Notes: generated by a model from the letters alone, not told the origin. A DNA stretch of 64,000 nt from Pseudofrankia coriaricola (GCF_001854805.1 NZ_MBLO01000221.1:1-64000), one strand, 5' to 3'. Counted from the first letter of the stretch, positions 25,946-34,526 are shown. Translations and numbers: made by a program.

Positions 25946-26674
25946 TCATCGCGAGCCCTCAGACTGGTGTTTGGGCGGCGTGGCCGTCTCCGCCACGAAC
26001 CGGTTGACGATGGTGGCCATCGCCTGGACTCGCTGGACCAGTCTGGCCGGCGTCCTCGACTTTCTGTGGTCGTCACAACTCTGCAGTCCGGTGGCAGAGA
26101 CTGCCATCCCCGCAGGGAGTAGCTCCGGTGCGATCCGGTAGTCGGATTTCTTGTACCATTCCGCGAACGCGGGCGCGGTCGACTCGGGAAGGTATACGAC
26201 CCAGACGGTCCTTCTTTTTCTGAGCTTGAAGATCAACTTATCTTGTTCCCGGACCTCGTCGAAGACCTTGAACTGCACGGCGCCAATCTTCCCCCTGAGG
26301 ATACCGCGCCTGCCGTATCGCTCGCTGTCGACCGGTTCGATGAAGTCCCAGCCCTCCCGGCGCGCCAGCCGCCGCCATGCCGAATAGGCCGGGTCGACCG
26401 AGAGCCCGTTTAAAAATCCGATGGCGCCGCCGACGATCAGAGGAGCGCCGACGAGGCCGATTATAAACCCGTCGCCGAACCGATTCACGCGGCGCTGTTC
26501 GTCGGCGGAGTTTCGTGTTCCCTGGCTCCAGTTGACGCACCGGTCACCGTCGGACATCTGCTGGCCGCCGCAGTCGGTACTGCCGGTCGCCAGGTTGTGC
26601 GCCGCCCAGGCAACAACAATAAGGCCGACGAGCAGGGCGCCGGTCGCCAACGCTGATACCTTAACGCGTCTCAT
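25946..26674 (-). CDS. Predicted two-TM membrane protein of unknown function
   Basis: The product has 242 residues. The first hydrophobic helix at about 8-28 (ALLVGLIVVAWAAHNL) and the second at about 72-92 (GLVGAPLIVGGAIGFL) bracket a short outside loop with two Cys (DCGGQQMSDGDRC). The cytosolic remainder (RRLARREGWDFIEPVDSERYG, then an FKVFDEVREQDKLIFKLRK strand pair) resembles small actinobacterial membrane proteins with a C-terminal beta domain that have no known role. The last about 40 residues may derive from the neighbouring decayed DNA. I do not recognise a family. Confidence 0.6.
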   Translation of the reverse strand: MRRVKVSALATGALLVGLIVVAWAAHNLATGSTDCGGQQMSDGDRCVNWSQGTRNSADEQRRVNRFGDGFIIGLVGAPLIVGGAIGFLNGLSVDPAYSAWRRLARREGWDFIEPVDSERYGRRGILRGKIGAVQFKVFDEVREQDKLIFKLRKRRTVWVVYLPESTAPAFAEWYKKSDYRIAPELLPAGMAVSATGLQSCDDHRKSRTPARLVQRVQAMATIVNRFVAETATPPKHQSEGSR

Positions 26675-26965
26675 GCGGCCTCCAAGGTTATGCTGGTGGG
26701 ACGGGCGGGGCCTAACGGTGGGCGTGACGCGGGAACGTTGCTCGCCGCCGACGCCGGAACACGCGTGGGCCCCCTGGTCGTAGGCGAGCCGGGGCGCCGG
26801 TAAAGATTAGTGTAATCGGGACCGGACGCCGAGTCCGCGCAAGCGGCTGGTCCGGAACTCCGTCCGGGCCGTCATGTAGTCGGCCGTTTCGCTGCGGCGA
26901 CTGGCCGGACCTACGCAATCCTGTGACCACGCCGGCCGTCGACGCGGGCTTGATCGCCATTCATG
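26675..26965. other. Intergenic stretch before the IS target hairpin
   Basis: About 290 bp without a gene. It likely contains the promoter of the minus-strand membrane protein. Nothing else is apparent. Confidence 0.35.
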
Positions 26966-27007
26966 CCCTCCGGTGGCTGCGATCCTGCCCGGCAGACAGC
27001 CACCGGA
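26966..27007. repeat. Hairpin split by the IS insertion
   Basis: CCCTCCGGTGGCTG (26966-26979) pairs with CAGCCACCGGA (26997-27007). The last three bases of the right arm (GGG) now lie at 28850-28852, beyond the IS. Removing the IS and one ACCGGA copy restores a perfect 14-bp stem with a 17-nt loop. It may once have been a terminator. Confidence 0.7.
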
Positions 27008-28843
27008 GATCCTGCTGGTTTATTCGGGTTGGGTTACTTGATCGACTGTGGCGGCTCTCTGTTGATCTTAGGGGTGGAGGGTGGTGGGGCAGCTGGTCTG
27101 TTGTCTCTGTCCCTGTTCCCGGCTGTGGTGGGGGGTTGTGGTGTCGATGCGGTCGGAGTCGTGGCCTGAGATTCCGGAGGCGACTGTGCGTGCAGCGCGG
27201 GCGGCGGCGCGGCGAGGGGCGTATCCGGTGGCGATGCGGGTCCGTGACGAGCGGGGAGAGCTGTTCGCGGACGGCGAGTTCGCGGGGGCCTTCGGGGTGC
27301 GGGGTCGGCCGGGCTGGTCGCCGGGGCGGCTGGCGTTGGTGACGGTGTTGCAGATGGTGGAGAACCTGACCGACCGGGGTGCGGCGGCGCGGGTGCGGTT
27401 CGGGATGGACTGGAAGTACGCGCTGGGCCTCGAACTCGACGACGAGGGGTTCGACCCGTCGGTGCTGGTGGAGTTCCGGTCCCGGCTGGTCGAGCACGGG
27501 CTGGAGGAGAAGGCGCTGGACCTGCTGCTGGACGCGCTGGCCGGGCGGGGGCTGGTCGGGTCGGGGGGCCGGGCGCGCACCGACTCGACGCATGTGCTGG
27601 CCGCGGTGCGCGGCCTCAACCGGACGGAGCTGGCCGGGGAGTCGGTCCGGGCCGCTCTGGAGGCGCTGGCTGTGGCGGCGCCGGGCTGGCTGGCCGGGGC
27701 GGTCGACGTGGCGGGTTGGGGGCGGCGCTACGCCCGCCGGGTCGACAGCTGGGCGATGCCGTCGTCGAAGGCCGAACGGGAGGAACTTGCGCAGACCTAC
27801 GGACAGGACGGGTTCGCGCTGCTGACGGCGGTGTACGGGCCTGGCACGCCGGGCTGGCTGGCCGAGCTGCCCGCCCTCGACGTGCTGCGCCAGATCCTGG
27901 TGCAGCACTACACCCGGGCCGTGGGCGAGGACGGGCGGGAGGTGGTCAGGCGGCGGGAGGACAGGGATGGTCTCCCGCCCGGCAGAACCCGGCTGACCTC
28001 TCCCTACGACCTCGACACCCGCAGTGGCGCCAAGCACGCCACCGTCTGGGACGGCTACAAGGTCCACCTGACCGAGACCTGCCAACCCGCCGGTGACGGC
28101 CTGAGCACCCCGAACCTCATCACGAACGTGGTGACCACCGACGCGACCGTGTCCGACATCGCCATGATCGAGCCCATACACGGCCAGCTCGCCGCCCGTC
28201 GGCTGACCCCTGAGCGCCACTACGTCGACTCCGGCTACTCGTCGCCAGACCAGATACTCGCCGCGCACGGCGCCCACGGGATCACCCTGGTCACCCCCCT
28301 GCTCGAGGACAGCTCCGCCCAGGCCAGAGCCGGGGCAGGCTACGACCGCTCCCGGTTCACCATCGACTTCGACCGCCGGACGGCCACCTGCCCGAAGGGA
28401 CAGACCAGTTCCTCGTGGAGCCCCGCCCGCAACAGGGGCCAGGATGTGATCGTGATCGGCTTCCCCGTCCTGACCTGCCGGCCCTGCCACGCCCGTGACC
28501 AGTGCACCACCTCCTCAGGGGGGCGGCGCCTGACCATCCGGCCCCGCGAGATCTACCAGGCACAGCAGGCCGCCCGCACCCTCCAGAACGACCCGGACTG
28601 GAAGACCGACTACGCCCTGCGCGCGGGAGTCGAGGGCACCATCCACCAGGCCACCGCCACGACCGGCCTGCGTCGCTCCCGCTACCGCGGCCTCGCCAAG
28701 ACCCACCTCCAACACGTCTACACCGCCATCGCGATCAACTTCCTCCGCCTCGACGACTACTGGAACGACCAGCCCCTCGAACGCACACGCACGAGCCACT
28801 TCGCCCGACTGGCAGCCGCCTGACCGAATAAACCAGCAGGATC
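27008..28843 (+). mobile_element. IS1182-family insertion sequence, complete
   Basis: The element is 1,836 bp. Its terminal inverted repeats are perfect for 20 bp: GATCCTGCTGGTTTATTCGG at 27008-27027 and its reverse complement at 28824-28843. The sequence ACCGGA flanks both ends (27002-27007 and 28844-28849) as a 6-bp target duplication. A single transposase gene fills the element. All parts look intact, so it may be active or recently inserted. Confidence 0.85.
27147..28823 (+). CDS. IS1182-family DDE transposase
   Basis: The protein has 558 residues. ATG 27147 is used (GTG 27141 is an alternative); the open frame upstream to 27081 is noise. The N-terminal domain (AFGVRGRPGWSPGRLALVT, MVENLTDRGAA, VRFGMDWKYALGLEL, SVLVEFRSRL) and the ARTDSTHVLAAVR, HYVDSGYSSPDQI and GVEGTIHQAT segments match IS1182-type transposases, with the Asp of TDSTHV and of VDSGY as likely catalytic residues and a Cys-rich segment (CRPCHARDQC) before the last block. 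The stop lies at the start of the right inverted repeat. Confidence 0.88.
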   Translation: MRSESWPEIPEATVRAARAAARRGAYPVAMRVRDERGELFADGEFAGAFGVRGRPGWSPGRLALVTVLQMVENLTDRGAAARVRFGMDWKYALGLELDDEGFDPSVLVEFRSRLVEHGLEEKALDLLLDALAGRGLVGSGGRARTDSTHVLAAVRGLNRTELAGESVRAALEALAVAAPGWLAGAVDVAGWGRRYARRVDSWAMPSSKAEREELAQTYGQDGFALLTAVYGPGTPGWLAELPALDVLRQILVQHYTRAVGEDGREVVRRREDRDGLPPGRTRLTSPYDLDTRSGAKHATVWDGYKVHLTETCQPAGDGLSTPNLITNVVTTDATVSDIAMIEPIHGQLAARRLTPERHYVDSGYSSPDQILAAHGAHGITLVTPLLEDSSAQARAGAGYDRSRFTIDFDRRTATCPKGQTSSSWSPARNRGQDVIVIGFPVLTCRPCHARDQCTTSSGGRRLTIRPREIYQAQQAARTLQNDPDWKTDYALRAGVEGTIHQATATTGLRRSRYRGLAKTHLQHVYTAIAINFLRLDDYWNDQPLERTRTSHFARLAAA

Positions 28844-28849
28844 ACCGGA

Positions 28850-29408
28850 GGGTACAAACGACGATCAGCCACCGGCGCCGGCGCGGCGTTGCGCGGCGAC
28901 CGGAGCAGGTCCTCACGGCGAAGGCTCGCGAGCAGCCAGCCGGCGCGTGGCGCGCATCACCGTCTGGTGTGCAGTTCGCCGTTTTGCTGAGGCGCTTGAC
29001 TGACTGTGCGCCTGGTCGCCGGGCGTGGCGCGAGGACCTGCTGCGGTTCTGGGGTTTCGCAGAGGCCTAAAAGTGGCCTCTCCGCCCGCCACCAAATGTT
29101 GATCTTGACTGTGTCGAGATGGCGTTCGGGCAGTCAGAGGATGCCGGGTACCGCGTGTGAATCCCGGCCTGGCTTTGTCCCGGGCGCGAGCTCGTGGTTC
29201 CGGATGGGCGAAGGTGTCCAGCGTGCCGGGCGGATGATCACCATGGTGGCCGCCGCCTACCTGGACTCGGTCTTCGGCCGGCAGGTCGCCGGAGATCCAG
29301 ACGAGACGATGGCTGCTAGGCTTGACCTGCGATTTCGGATCCGAGGCTCGGTGACCGGTGCGTAGTGTGGTCCCCGGCCGTTTGGGGCTGTGCGCGGGGA
29401 GGTCTGCC
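28850..29408. other. Intergenic stretch
   Basis: About 560 bp without a recognised gene. Frames open on both strands have no domain-like composition. ATCTTGACTGTG at 29102-29113 is shared with sequence next to motif copy 3 but may be chance. Confidence 0.35.
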
Positions 29409-29660
29409 GTGAACATGGATGACCTGTTCGATCCGCCGACCGATCCCGCCGCGCGCTCGGCCTACCTGCGGCGTCGAGCCGAACTCGCGCGTGTGCGCGC
29501 GCAGAAGCTGATGACGACGATCAGCCGCGCGACCTACCAGTCGGATCCGGCGATCCTCGGCCAGGTCAAGGCGATCCTCGCGATGCCACCCACTGAGCGC
29601 TTGGAGATGCTCATGGATGAACTCGCGGTCTTCGCCAGTGCCCGCATGGTCACCGAGTGA
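29409..29660 (+). CDS. Small helical protein, putative antitoxin
   Basis: The protein has 83 residues. GTG 29409 follows GGGGAGG; ATG 29415 is an alternative. It is almost entirely helical and charged (RSAYLRRRAELARVRAQKLM; PTERLEMLMDELAVFA), with no Cys and no membrane segment. The stop overlaps the start of the nucleotidyltransferase gene by GTGA. Genes of this kind placed before an AbiEii/MenT-like nucleotidyltransferase commonly encode the antitoxin. I do not recognise the family. A decayed copy of its 3' half exists at 25781. Confidence 0.65.
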   Translation: MNMDDLFDPPTDPAARSAYLRRRAELARVRAQKLMTTISRATYQSDPAILGQVKAILAMPPTERLEMLMDELAVFASARMVTE

Positions 29661-30253
29661 CGCGCAGGGGCCAGCCGGCTCCGCGACTACGGCTCTCGGG
29701 GATGCTCGGCATGCTCGCCGAGCATGAGGTCCGCTACGCGATCGTCGGAGGAGTCGGCGCCCGCCTGCAGGGGACTCCCTACGTCACCGGTGACCTGGAC
29801 ATAGTGCCCGACCCGGACCCGGCGAACCTGGACCGGCTGGCCAGAGCCCTGTCCAGCGAGGTGACCATGAAGAAGCACGCAGACTCCACGGACTACCTGC
29901 CGCATCCTGTGGTCCGTCGCGAGGAGTTCTTCGCGGAGTATTTCGCGATGTACCAGACCCCCCACGGCCCGCTCGACGTCCTCATCGAGCTGCCGGGCGT
30001 GGGACCCTTCGACGCGATCATGCGCAGCGCGCGGCGCTATGACCTCGCCGGCTACGGCCTCAGCATCTACGTCGCCAGCCTCGAGGACATCATCCGCTCC
30101 AAGGAGACCGCGGGCCGCACGAAGGACCTCATTCTGCTACCGATCCTCTATGAGGCCGCTGACCAGCTCGCGCGCGAGCCCGACGACTATGCCCTGAGTG
30201 TGGAGGCCCTCGAAGTCGACCTTCCCCCGCAGGGATCCGAGGAGCAAGGCTAG
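29657..30253 (+). CDS. Nucleotidyltransferase-fold protein, putative toxin
   Basis: The 198-residue protein starts at GTG 29657, coupled to the upstream stop. The polymerase-beta-like nucleotidyltransferase core is visible: YAIVGGVGARLQGTPYVT, then GDLDIVPDPDP with the two metal-binding Asp, then DVLIELPGVG with the third acidic residue. A SLEDIIRSKETAGRTKD helix, typical of AbiEii/MenT-like and related stand-alone nucleotidyltransferases, follows. With the small upstream gene it looks like a type IV- or MenAT-like toxin-antitoxin module. The toxin role is inferred. Confidence 0.72.
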   Translation: MTRRGQPAPRLRLSGMLGMLAEHEVRYAIVGGVGARLQGTPYVTGDLDIVPDPDPANLDRLARALSSEVTMKKHADSTDYLPHPVVRREEFFAEYFAMYQTPHGPLDVLIELPGVGPFDAIMRSARRYDLAGYGLSIYVASLEDIIRSKETAGRTKDLILLPILYEAADQLAREPDDYALSVEALEVDLPPQGSEEQG

Positions 30254-30441
30254 AGCGGTCGGCGCGCGGCGATACTCAGTCACCGACCAGCACGATCGGG
30301 CCGGCGCGTCACCACAGATACGGGGTGAGAACCGGCCACCAGCTCTCACCGCAGAATCCTGTGGCCCATCCCACCATCCGCTATACAGTTCGCCATTTCG
30401 TTGCGGAGATTCCCACAGCAGTAGCCCTCCGCGCGATGGTG

Positions 30442-30903
30442 TCAGGTCGAGTTCGCCAAGGCGCGTCGAAACGTCATCATGGGCCTTCCGGGGCCGTCGT
30501 AATCCGGGACCGGGCCATTGACGGTGAAGCCGAGGCTGCGGTGGAAGGCGATCGATCCGGCGTTGCTCGGCGCGGTGATCGCCTCGACCTCCCGGCAGCC
30601 TTCCGTCAATGCGCGCCGGAAGAAGTCCTGGTAGAGGGACCGGGCGAGTCCGGTGCCGCGGTGGTCAGGTCGTACGCCGACGAAATGGATGTAGCCGACG
30701 TCCGGCCGCGACGGCGAGCGGAAGGCGATAAGGAAGGCCGCCAGACCATGGTCGTCTTCGACGACCCGGCTCGAACCATGGAAGTGGTCGAGGAAGAGTC
30801 GGGGTAGTGCCCTGCTGACAGGCCGGCCCCACCAGTCATCCGCGACCGCCGCGATGGCGCCGTAGTCATCGGGTCGAGCCACCCGGACCGCGAGAGTGTC
30901 CAC
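30442..30903 (-). CDS. GNAT family N-acetyltransferase
   Basis: The product has 153 residues from GTG 30903 (VDTLAVRVARPDDYGAI). The longer frame to 31131 has no domain character. The acetyl-CoA-binding motif is FVGVRPDHRGTGLARSLYQDF and the C-terminal AITAPSNAGSIAFHRSLGF is the usual GNAT end. No ribosome-binding site is obvious, so the mRNA may be leaderless. The substrate is unknown and neighbours do not help. Confidence 0.78.
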   Translation of the reverse strand: MDTLAVRVARPDDYGAIAAVADDWWGRPVSRALPRLFLDHFHGSSRVVEDDHGLAAFLIAFRSPSRPDVGYIHFVGVRPDHRGTGLARSLYQDFFRRALTEGCREVEAITAPSNAGSIAFHRSLGFTVNGPVPDYDGPGRPMMTFRRALANST

Positions 30904-31540
30904 TCGCGAAGCATGCCGGACCACCCGACGCGGCGGGGTGCGCTGGCCGAGTGCGACGATGCCATGCCCCGCGGTGCGACGGACGGCACAGCGCGCGCCC
31001 CGAAGGGACATTGACCATGGACACACCATTGCGAGCGAGCCATCACAGCGGCAGGACACGGCATCCAACCCGAGCCCCGGTCGGGCTCTCCGGTTGCCGG
31101 CAGATAGCCAGCCACGGACTTCTGAACCCACATCAGATCAAGAACCGATTCATGATCTGGTGGATGTCCAGGGTCAGGACCCCAAACATCCCACCTGATC
31201 ATGAAGCGATCATGATCAGGTAAGAGTCGGGATGTCAGGTCAACGACGAGCTCGGCGCTCGGCGCCTATAGTCGGACCATTCGAGGACCGGCTTCGCGTA
31301 CCGCGAGTACTTCGCCGCCGTCAGGCCGACAATCGGCCGGATGATTTCAGCGGAGTTGGGCTTGAACGCGCTTCCGCGGAGTGGCGCAAATGCGCTCTTA
31401 TGGCGCGATCTCGCCGATTGAGAACTTCATCAGATCCCGGCCGACGGTGACGGGCCCCGAATATCCTCCCCGGCGCATGTCCGCCGCGAAGTTCTGCTCG
31501 GCCCGGGACGCCGCGCGGGCGCGAGGCGGGTCCGGCGGCC
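30904..31540. other. Gene-free stretch with hairpins
   Basis: About 640 bp without a supportable gene. Besides the perfect hairpin at 31193-31221, a looser one around 31128-31160 pairs ATCAGATCA with TGATCTGGT. A minus-strand frame ending at 31398 carries GGYSGPVTVGRDLMKFSIGE, which may be the end of a lost protein. Confidence 0.4.
31193..31221. repeat. Perfect 12-bp inverted repeat (ACCTGATCATGA)
   Basis: ACCTGATCATGA (31193-31204) and TCATGATCAGGT (31210-31221) form a 12-bp stem with a 5-nt loop. It is A/T-richer than its surroundings. It could be an operator or a terminator of a lost gene. Confidence 0.6.
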
Positions 31541-31994
31541 GACGCGGCTGACCGCGCCGGCCGCCAGATGAGCCGGTACGCGTCCGCGCCCGGTCCGTCC
31601 GGCCTGCCGGACGTGGCTCCTGACTTCCGCCAAGATCACGGCTTGATCGCACCGACAGGTCGCTGATCTGCGGGTTCATCGATCGGGAGCGCCGTTTTTG
31701 TGCACTAATCGGGAGCCCTGGGCACGGCCAGGCTGCCCAATCCGAACACTCTCGCTTGCCAACCCGCCTCTCCGCCATCCCGCCGGGATCTCTCGCCGCA
31801 GACCTCGATCAGCTGGCAAGCAAGGATCCCGCGGTTCCGACCCCTACCCAAGCTACGGAGCGTGATCGTCAGTTCCACCAAGCGCCGCGACTGTGCACTA
31901 ACTTGGCGGAAGTCAGGACGCGGCTGACCGCGCCGGCCGCCAGATGAGCCGGTACGCGTCCGCGCACGGTCCGTCCGGCCTGCCGGACGTGGCT
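31541..31994. repeat. 78-bp direct repeats flanking a MITE-like element
   Basis: Copies at 31541-31618 and 31917-31994 agree at 77 of 78 positions (C against A at 31590/31966). Each begins GACGCGGCTGACCGCG and ends CTGCCGGACGTGGCT and contains a small hairpin (CGTCCGG/CCGGACG). The right copy sits just after the 3' end of the minus-strand MFS gene, so it may include that gene's terminator. Confidence 0.8.
31619..31917. mobile_element. Candidate MITE, 299 bp with 16-bp terminal inverted repeats
   Basis: CCTGACTTCCGCCAAG at 31619-31634 is the exact reverse complement of CTTGGCGGAAGTCAGG at 31902-31917. The interior has no gene and is A/T-richer than its surroundings. The element lies exactly between the two 78-bp direct repeats. 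No transposase is present, so it would be non-autonomous. Confidence 0.5.
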
Positions 31995-32004
31995 GGGCGG
32001 CCGG

Positions 32005-33231
32005 TCATGATTCGCGCACGGCCGGCGCGGTCGCCGCGGCCGCGATGACCAGGACGAGCGCGAGCCATGGCAGACTTCCCACCCCGGCGCGTTCAAGCGC
32101 GACACCGCCAGCCAGCGAACCGCCCGCGATGCCGAGGTTGAACACGGTGGTCTGTATGGACGTGGCGACGTCGGCCTGGTCGGGACCGCAGGCGCCGACC
32201 ACGGCGGCCTGCAGCAGTGTCGGTATCGCGCCGTATGCCGCGCCCCAGGCGACGAACGAGACGAGCAGAACCGGCGGCACGCGCCCGAACAGCCCGAGCG
32301 CGAGCATCGCGACCGCGACGAGGCCGAGCGCCGCCCGCAGGGTCGTCCGGGGGTGCCGGTCCACCACCAGGCCGGCGACCCAAACCCCCACGACGGTCGT
32401 GCCGCCGAACACGAACAGCACAAGGCCGGCGTTCCCGAATCGTGATCTTTCGACGAACGGGGCCGTGTAGGTGTACATGGCCTGGTGGCCCAGCAACAGG
32501 AAGAGGGTCATGGCGAACACGGAACGCAGGCCCGGCCTGACGATGACCCGCCGCACGGGGAGACGTGCCGTGCCCGGTTCGCCTGGGAAGTCCGGGAGGC
32601 GCTGGATCACCCAGGCCGCCAGGATCAGCGCCAGCGCGGCCAGCGTGGCGAAGCCGGCGCGCCAACCGACGGCGGCGGCCAGGGCGGTGCCCGCCGGAAC
32701 GCCCGCCGCGAACGCGACCGTGATCCCGGCGAGGGCGATCGCGATCGCCCGGCCCTGGCGTTCGACCGGAACCATCCGAGCGGCGTAGCCGGCGAACATC
32801 GACCAGCCCACCCCGCCCGCCGCGCCGGCCAGCAACCGAACGGCGAACGTCAGCGGATAACTGTCGGACAGGGCGGCGACAGCGTTGCACAGCCCGAGGA
32901 CGATGAGTACGCCCACCAGCACCGGACGGCGGTGGTAGCGGCGCAGGAGCGCGGTGAGCGGCACGGCGGCCAGGCAGGACGCGACCGCGTAGCCGCTGAC
33001 CAGGAACCCGACGCTGGCTCGCGAGACGTCCAGGTCCGCACTCATCCGGAGAAGCAGCCCCGTGGGCAGTTGCTCAGTCAGCACCGCGGTGAACGCCGCC
33101 GTCGTGAGCGTCAGCAGCCCGGACCACGGAAGCGCCGCCGGTGAGGACGTGGGTTCACCCGCCGGGGACGCGGGCCCTGGCGGGGATGCCTCGCCGGCCG
33201 GGAACGTCTGGCGCGTCTGAAATCTGGACAT
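32005..33231 (-). CDS. MFS transporter (DHA1-type, arabinose-efflux-like)
   Basis: The 408-residue protein has 12 predicted membrane helices after a Pro/Ser-rich N-terminus. LPTGLLLRMSADLDVSRASVGFLVSGY and the loop LTALLRRYHRRPVLVGVL (motif A region) match DHA1 sugar-efflux/chloramphenicol-resistance-like exporters, and GWRAGFATLAALALI follows helix 6. It is divergent from a MerR regulator with an 86-bp shared promoter, the usual layout of an inducible efflux pump. Confidence 0.85.
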   Translation of the reverse strand: MSRFQTRQTFPAGEASPPGPASPAGEPTSSPAALPWSGLLTLTTAAFTAVLTEQLPTGLLLRMSADLDVSRASVGFLVSGYAVASCLAAVPLTALLRRYHRRPVLVGVLIVLGLCNAVAALSDSYPLTFAVRLLAGAAGGVGWSMFAGYAARMVPVERQGRAIAIALAGITVAFAAGVPAGTALAAAVGWRAGFATLAALALILAAWVIQRLPDFPGEPGTARLPVRRVIVRPGLRSVFAMTLFLLLGHQAMYTYTAPFVERSRFGNAGLVLFVFGGTTVVGVWVAGLVVDRHPRTTLRAALGLVAVAMLALGLFGRVPPVLLVSFVAWGAAYGAIPTLLQAAVVGACGPDQADVATSIQTTVFNLGIAGGSLAGGVALERAGVGSLPWLALVLVIAAAATAPAVRES

Positions 33232-33250
33232 GCGACGATGCTCAGACGTT

Positions 33251-33262
33251 CACATCAATGTG
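33251..33262. promoter_or_regulatory. Candidate MerR operator
   Basis: CACATCAATGTG (arms CACAT/ATGTG) lies in the 86-bp gap between the divergent MFS and MerR genes, 20 bp from the MFS start. MerR regulators bind such dyads inside stretched promoters. Confidence 0.45.
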
Positions 33263-33317
33263 ATGGCAACTGTGGTCCCGGTCACTCAGGTAACGCGTCC
33301 GAGGTGGTCACGGCACG

Positions 33318-33737
33318 ATGAAAATCGGTGAGCTGTCGCGGCGCACCGGCGTGCCCGCCCGGATGCTTCGGTACTACGAGGAGCAGGGCCTGCTGAGCCC
33401 GGAGCGGGCCGACAACGGGTACCGCGCCTATCCCGAGTCGACGGTCGACCGCGTGCGCCAGATTCGAGGTCTGCTCGACTGCGGCCTTACCACCGAGATC
33501 ATCCGCGCCATCCTGCCGTGCCTGGACCAGCCCGAACACATCTACCTGCTGCCGGAAAACCTCAACCCGCGGACGCTCGAACTGCTTCACCACGAGGTCG
33601 CGCGTATCCAGCAGCGGATCGACTGCCTGACGCGCAACCGCGACGCGGTGCTCGAATACCTCGCGGCCGCGCAGTCCGGTGTCGCGCCATGCGCCGGAAA
33701 TCGACGCTCTGGCGAACGACCCGCGCCGTCATCCTGA
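33318..33737 (+). CDS. MerR family transcriptional regulator
   Basis: The protein has 139 residues and starts MKIGELSRRTGVPARMLRYYEEQGLL, the classic MerR winged HTH, followed by RADNGYRAY and a dimerisation helix (RTLELLHHEVARIQQRIDCLTRNRDAVLEYL). The C-terminus has only one Cys after the coiled coil and no metal-binding loop, so a drug or stress ligand is likelier than a metal. It probably controls the divergent MFS exporter and itself. Confidence 0.86.
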   Translation: MKIGELSRRTGVPARMLRYYEEQGLLSPERADNGYRAYPESTVDRVRQIRGLLDCGLTTEIIRAILPCLDQPEHIYLLPENLNPRTLELLHHEVARIQQRIDCLTRNRDAVLEYLAAAQSGVAPCAGNRRSGERPAPSS

Positions 33738-33965
33738 CCCTTCCGACGAAGGCGGATCGGCACGGTCAGCGCCTCATCTGGGCGTGGCCCTCGAACGGGC
33801 CCGGGATGGTCGACGGCCGAGGTGTGGCCCGCCGCGGTGACGGTGCGGCGTTCGACGCGTTCCTCGCCGAGCAGGCCGGGGCCGACGCCGCCCTCATCGC
33901 CCGCCACTTCGGCGGCAAAGCCGACCTCGTTCTGCTTCCAGTTCGAAGGAGTCGGGTGGCCAGGC
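33738..33965. other. Intergenic stretch with possible TetR-like debris
   Basis: No intact gene. A short frame around 33845-33945 (AFDAFLAEQAG, then LIARHFGGKADLVLL) faintly resembles a TetR HTH end (YRHFGSKEDLV) but is too short to assign. Confidence 0.3.
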
Positions 33966-33990
33966 GGGGACGCCCGCGTGGGGCGTCCCC
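33966..33990 (-). terminator. Hairpin after msrA
   Basis: GGGGACGCC (33966-33974) and GGCGTCCCC (33982-33990) form a perfect 9-bp stem with a 7-nt loop, 15 bp past the msrA stop. Confidence 0.65.
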
Positions 33991-34004
33991 TCGGTCAGGG
34001 ATGG

Positions 34005-34526
34005 TCAGTGCGCCGCGGACTCCGCCCGGTGGGGGAGCTTCCATCCCGGCCGCACGTAGTGACAGGTGTAGCCCTCCGGGTAGTTCTGCAGGTAGTCCTG
34101 GTGCTCCGGCTCCGCCTGCCAGAACGGACCGGCCGGAACGACCTCGGTGACGACCTTCCCCGGCCAGAGGCCGGAGGCGTCGACGTCCGCGATGGTGTCC
34201 TCGGCGACCCGCTTCTGCTCCTCGTCGGTGTAGAAGATCGCCGACCGGTAGCTGAGGCCGATGTCGTTGCCCTGCCGGTTCTTCGTCGACGGGTCGTGGA
34301 TCTGGAAGAAGAACTCCAGCAGGTCCCGGTAGGAGATCCTGGCCGGGTCAAAGGTGATCTCCAGCGCCTCGGCATGGGTGCCATGGTTGCGATACGTCGC
34401 GTTGGGCACGTCGCCGCCGGTGTAACCCACCTCGGTGTCCAGCACGCCGGGGAGCTTGCGGACGAGATCCTCGACCCCCCAGAAACAGCCGCCAGCCAGG
34501 ATGGCCTTCTCTGTCGCGGTGCTCAT
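34005..34526 (-). CDS. msrA: Peptide-methionine (S)-S-oxide reductase MsrA
   Basis: The protein has 173 residues. The catalytic motif GGCFWG (Cys14) lies at the N-terminus, followed by the family blocks [21 protein letters not shown] and [21 protein letters not shown]. It reduces the S-epimer of methionine sulfoxide in proteins in the cytosol. The resolving Cys is probably the one in [10 protein letters not shown] near the end. Its ATG directly follows the msrB stop (TAA then ATG), so the two are cotranscribed and probably translationally linked. Confidence 0.93.
   Translation of the reverse strand: MSTATEKAILAGGCFWGVEDLVRKLPGVLDTEVGYTGGDVPNATYRNHGTHAEALEITFDPARISYRDLLEFFFQIHDPSTKNRQGNDIGLSYRSAIFYTDEEQKRVAEDTIADVDASGLWPGKVVTEVVPAGPFWQAEPEHQDYLQNYPEGYTCHYVRPGWKLPHRAESAAH

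Noticed and set aside
26961-28490. Minus-strand frame across the IS
   Set aside because: Antisense to the IS1182 transposase and without features.
29102-29113. ATCTTGACTGTG shared with sequence flanking motif copy 3
   Set aside because: Twelve shared bases without the TCGACGTC core or a downstream gene of the pathway; likely chance or a weak remnant.
30904-31131. N-terminal extension of the GNAT protein
   Set aside because: The added 76 residues have no GNAT similarity and the domain begins at GTG 30903.
31398-31778. Minus-strand frame ending GRDLMKFSIGEIAP
   Set aside because: Crosses the MITE boundary and the 78-bp repeat, so cannot be one gene; only the last 30 residues look protein-like and are unassigned.
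33845-33945. Possible TetR HTH remnant
   Set aside because: Only a short RHFGGKADLV-like stretch with no preceding helix-turn-helix; too little to call a pseudogene.
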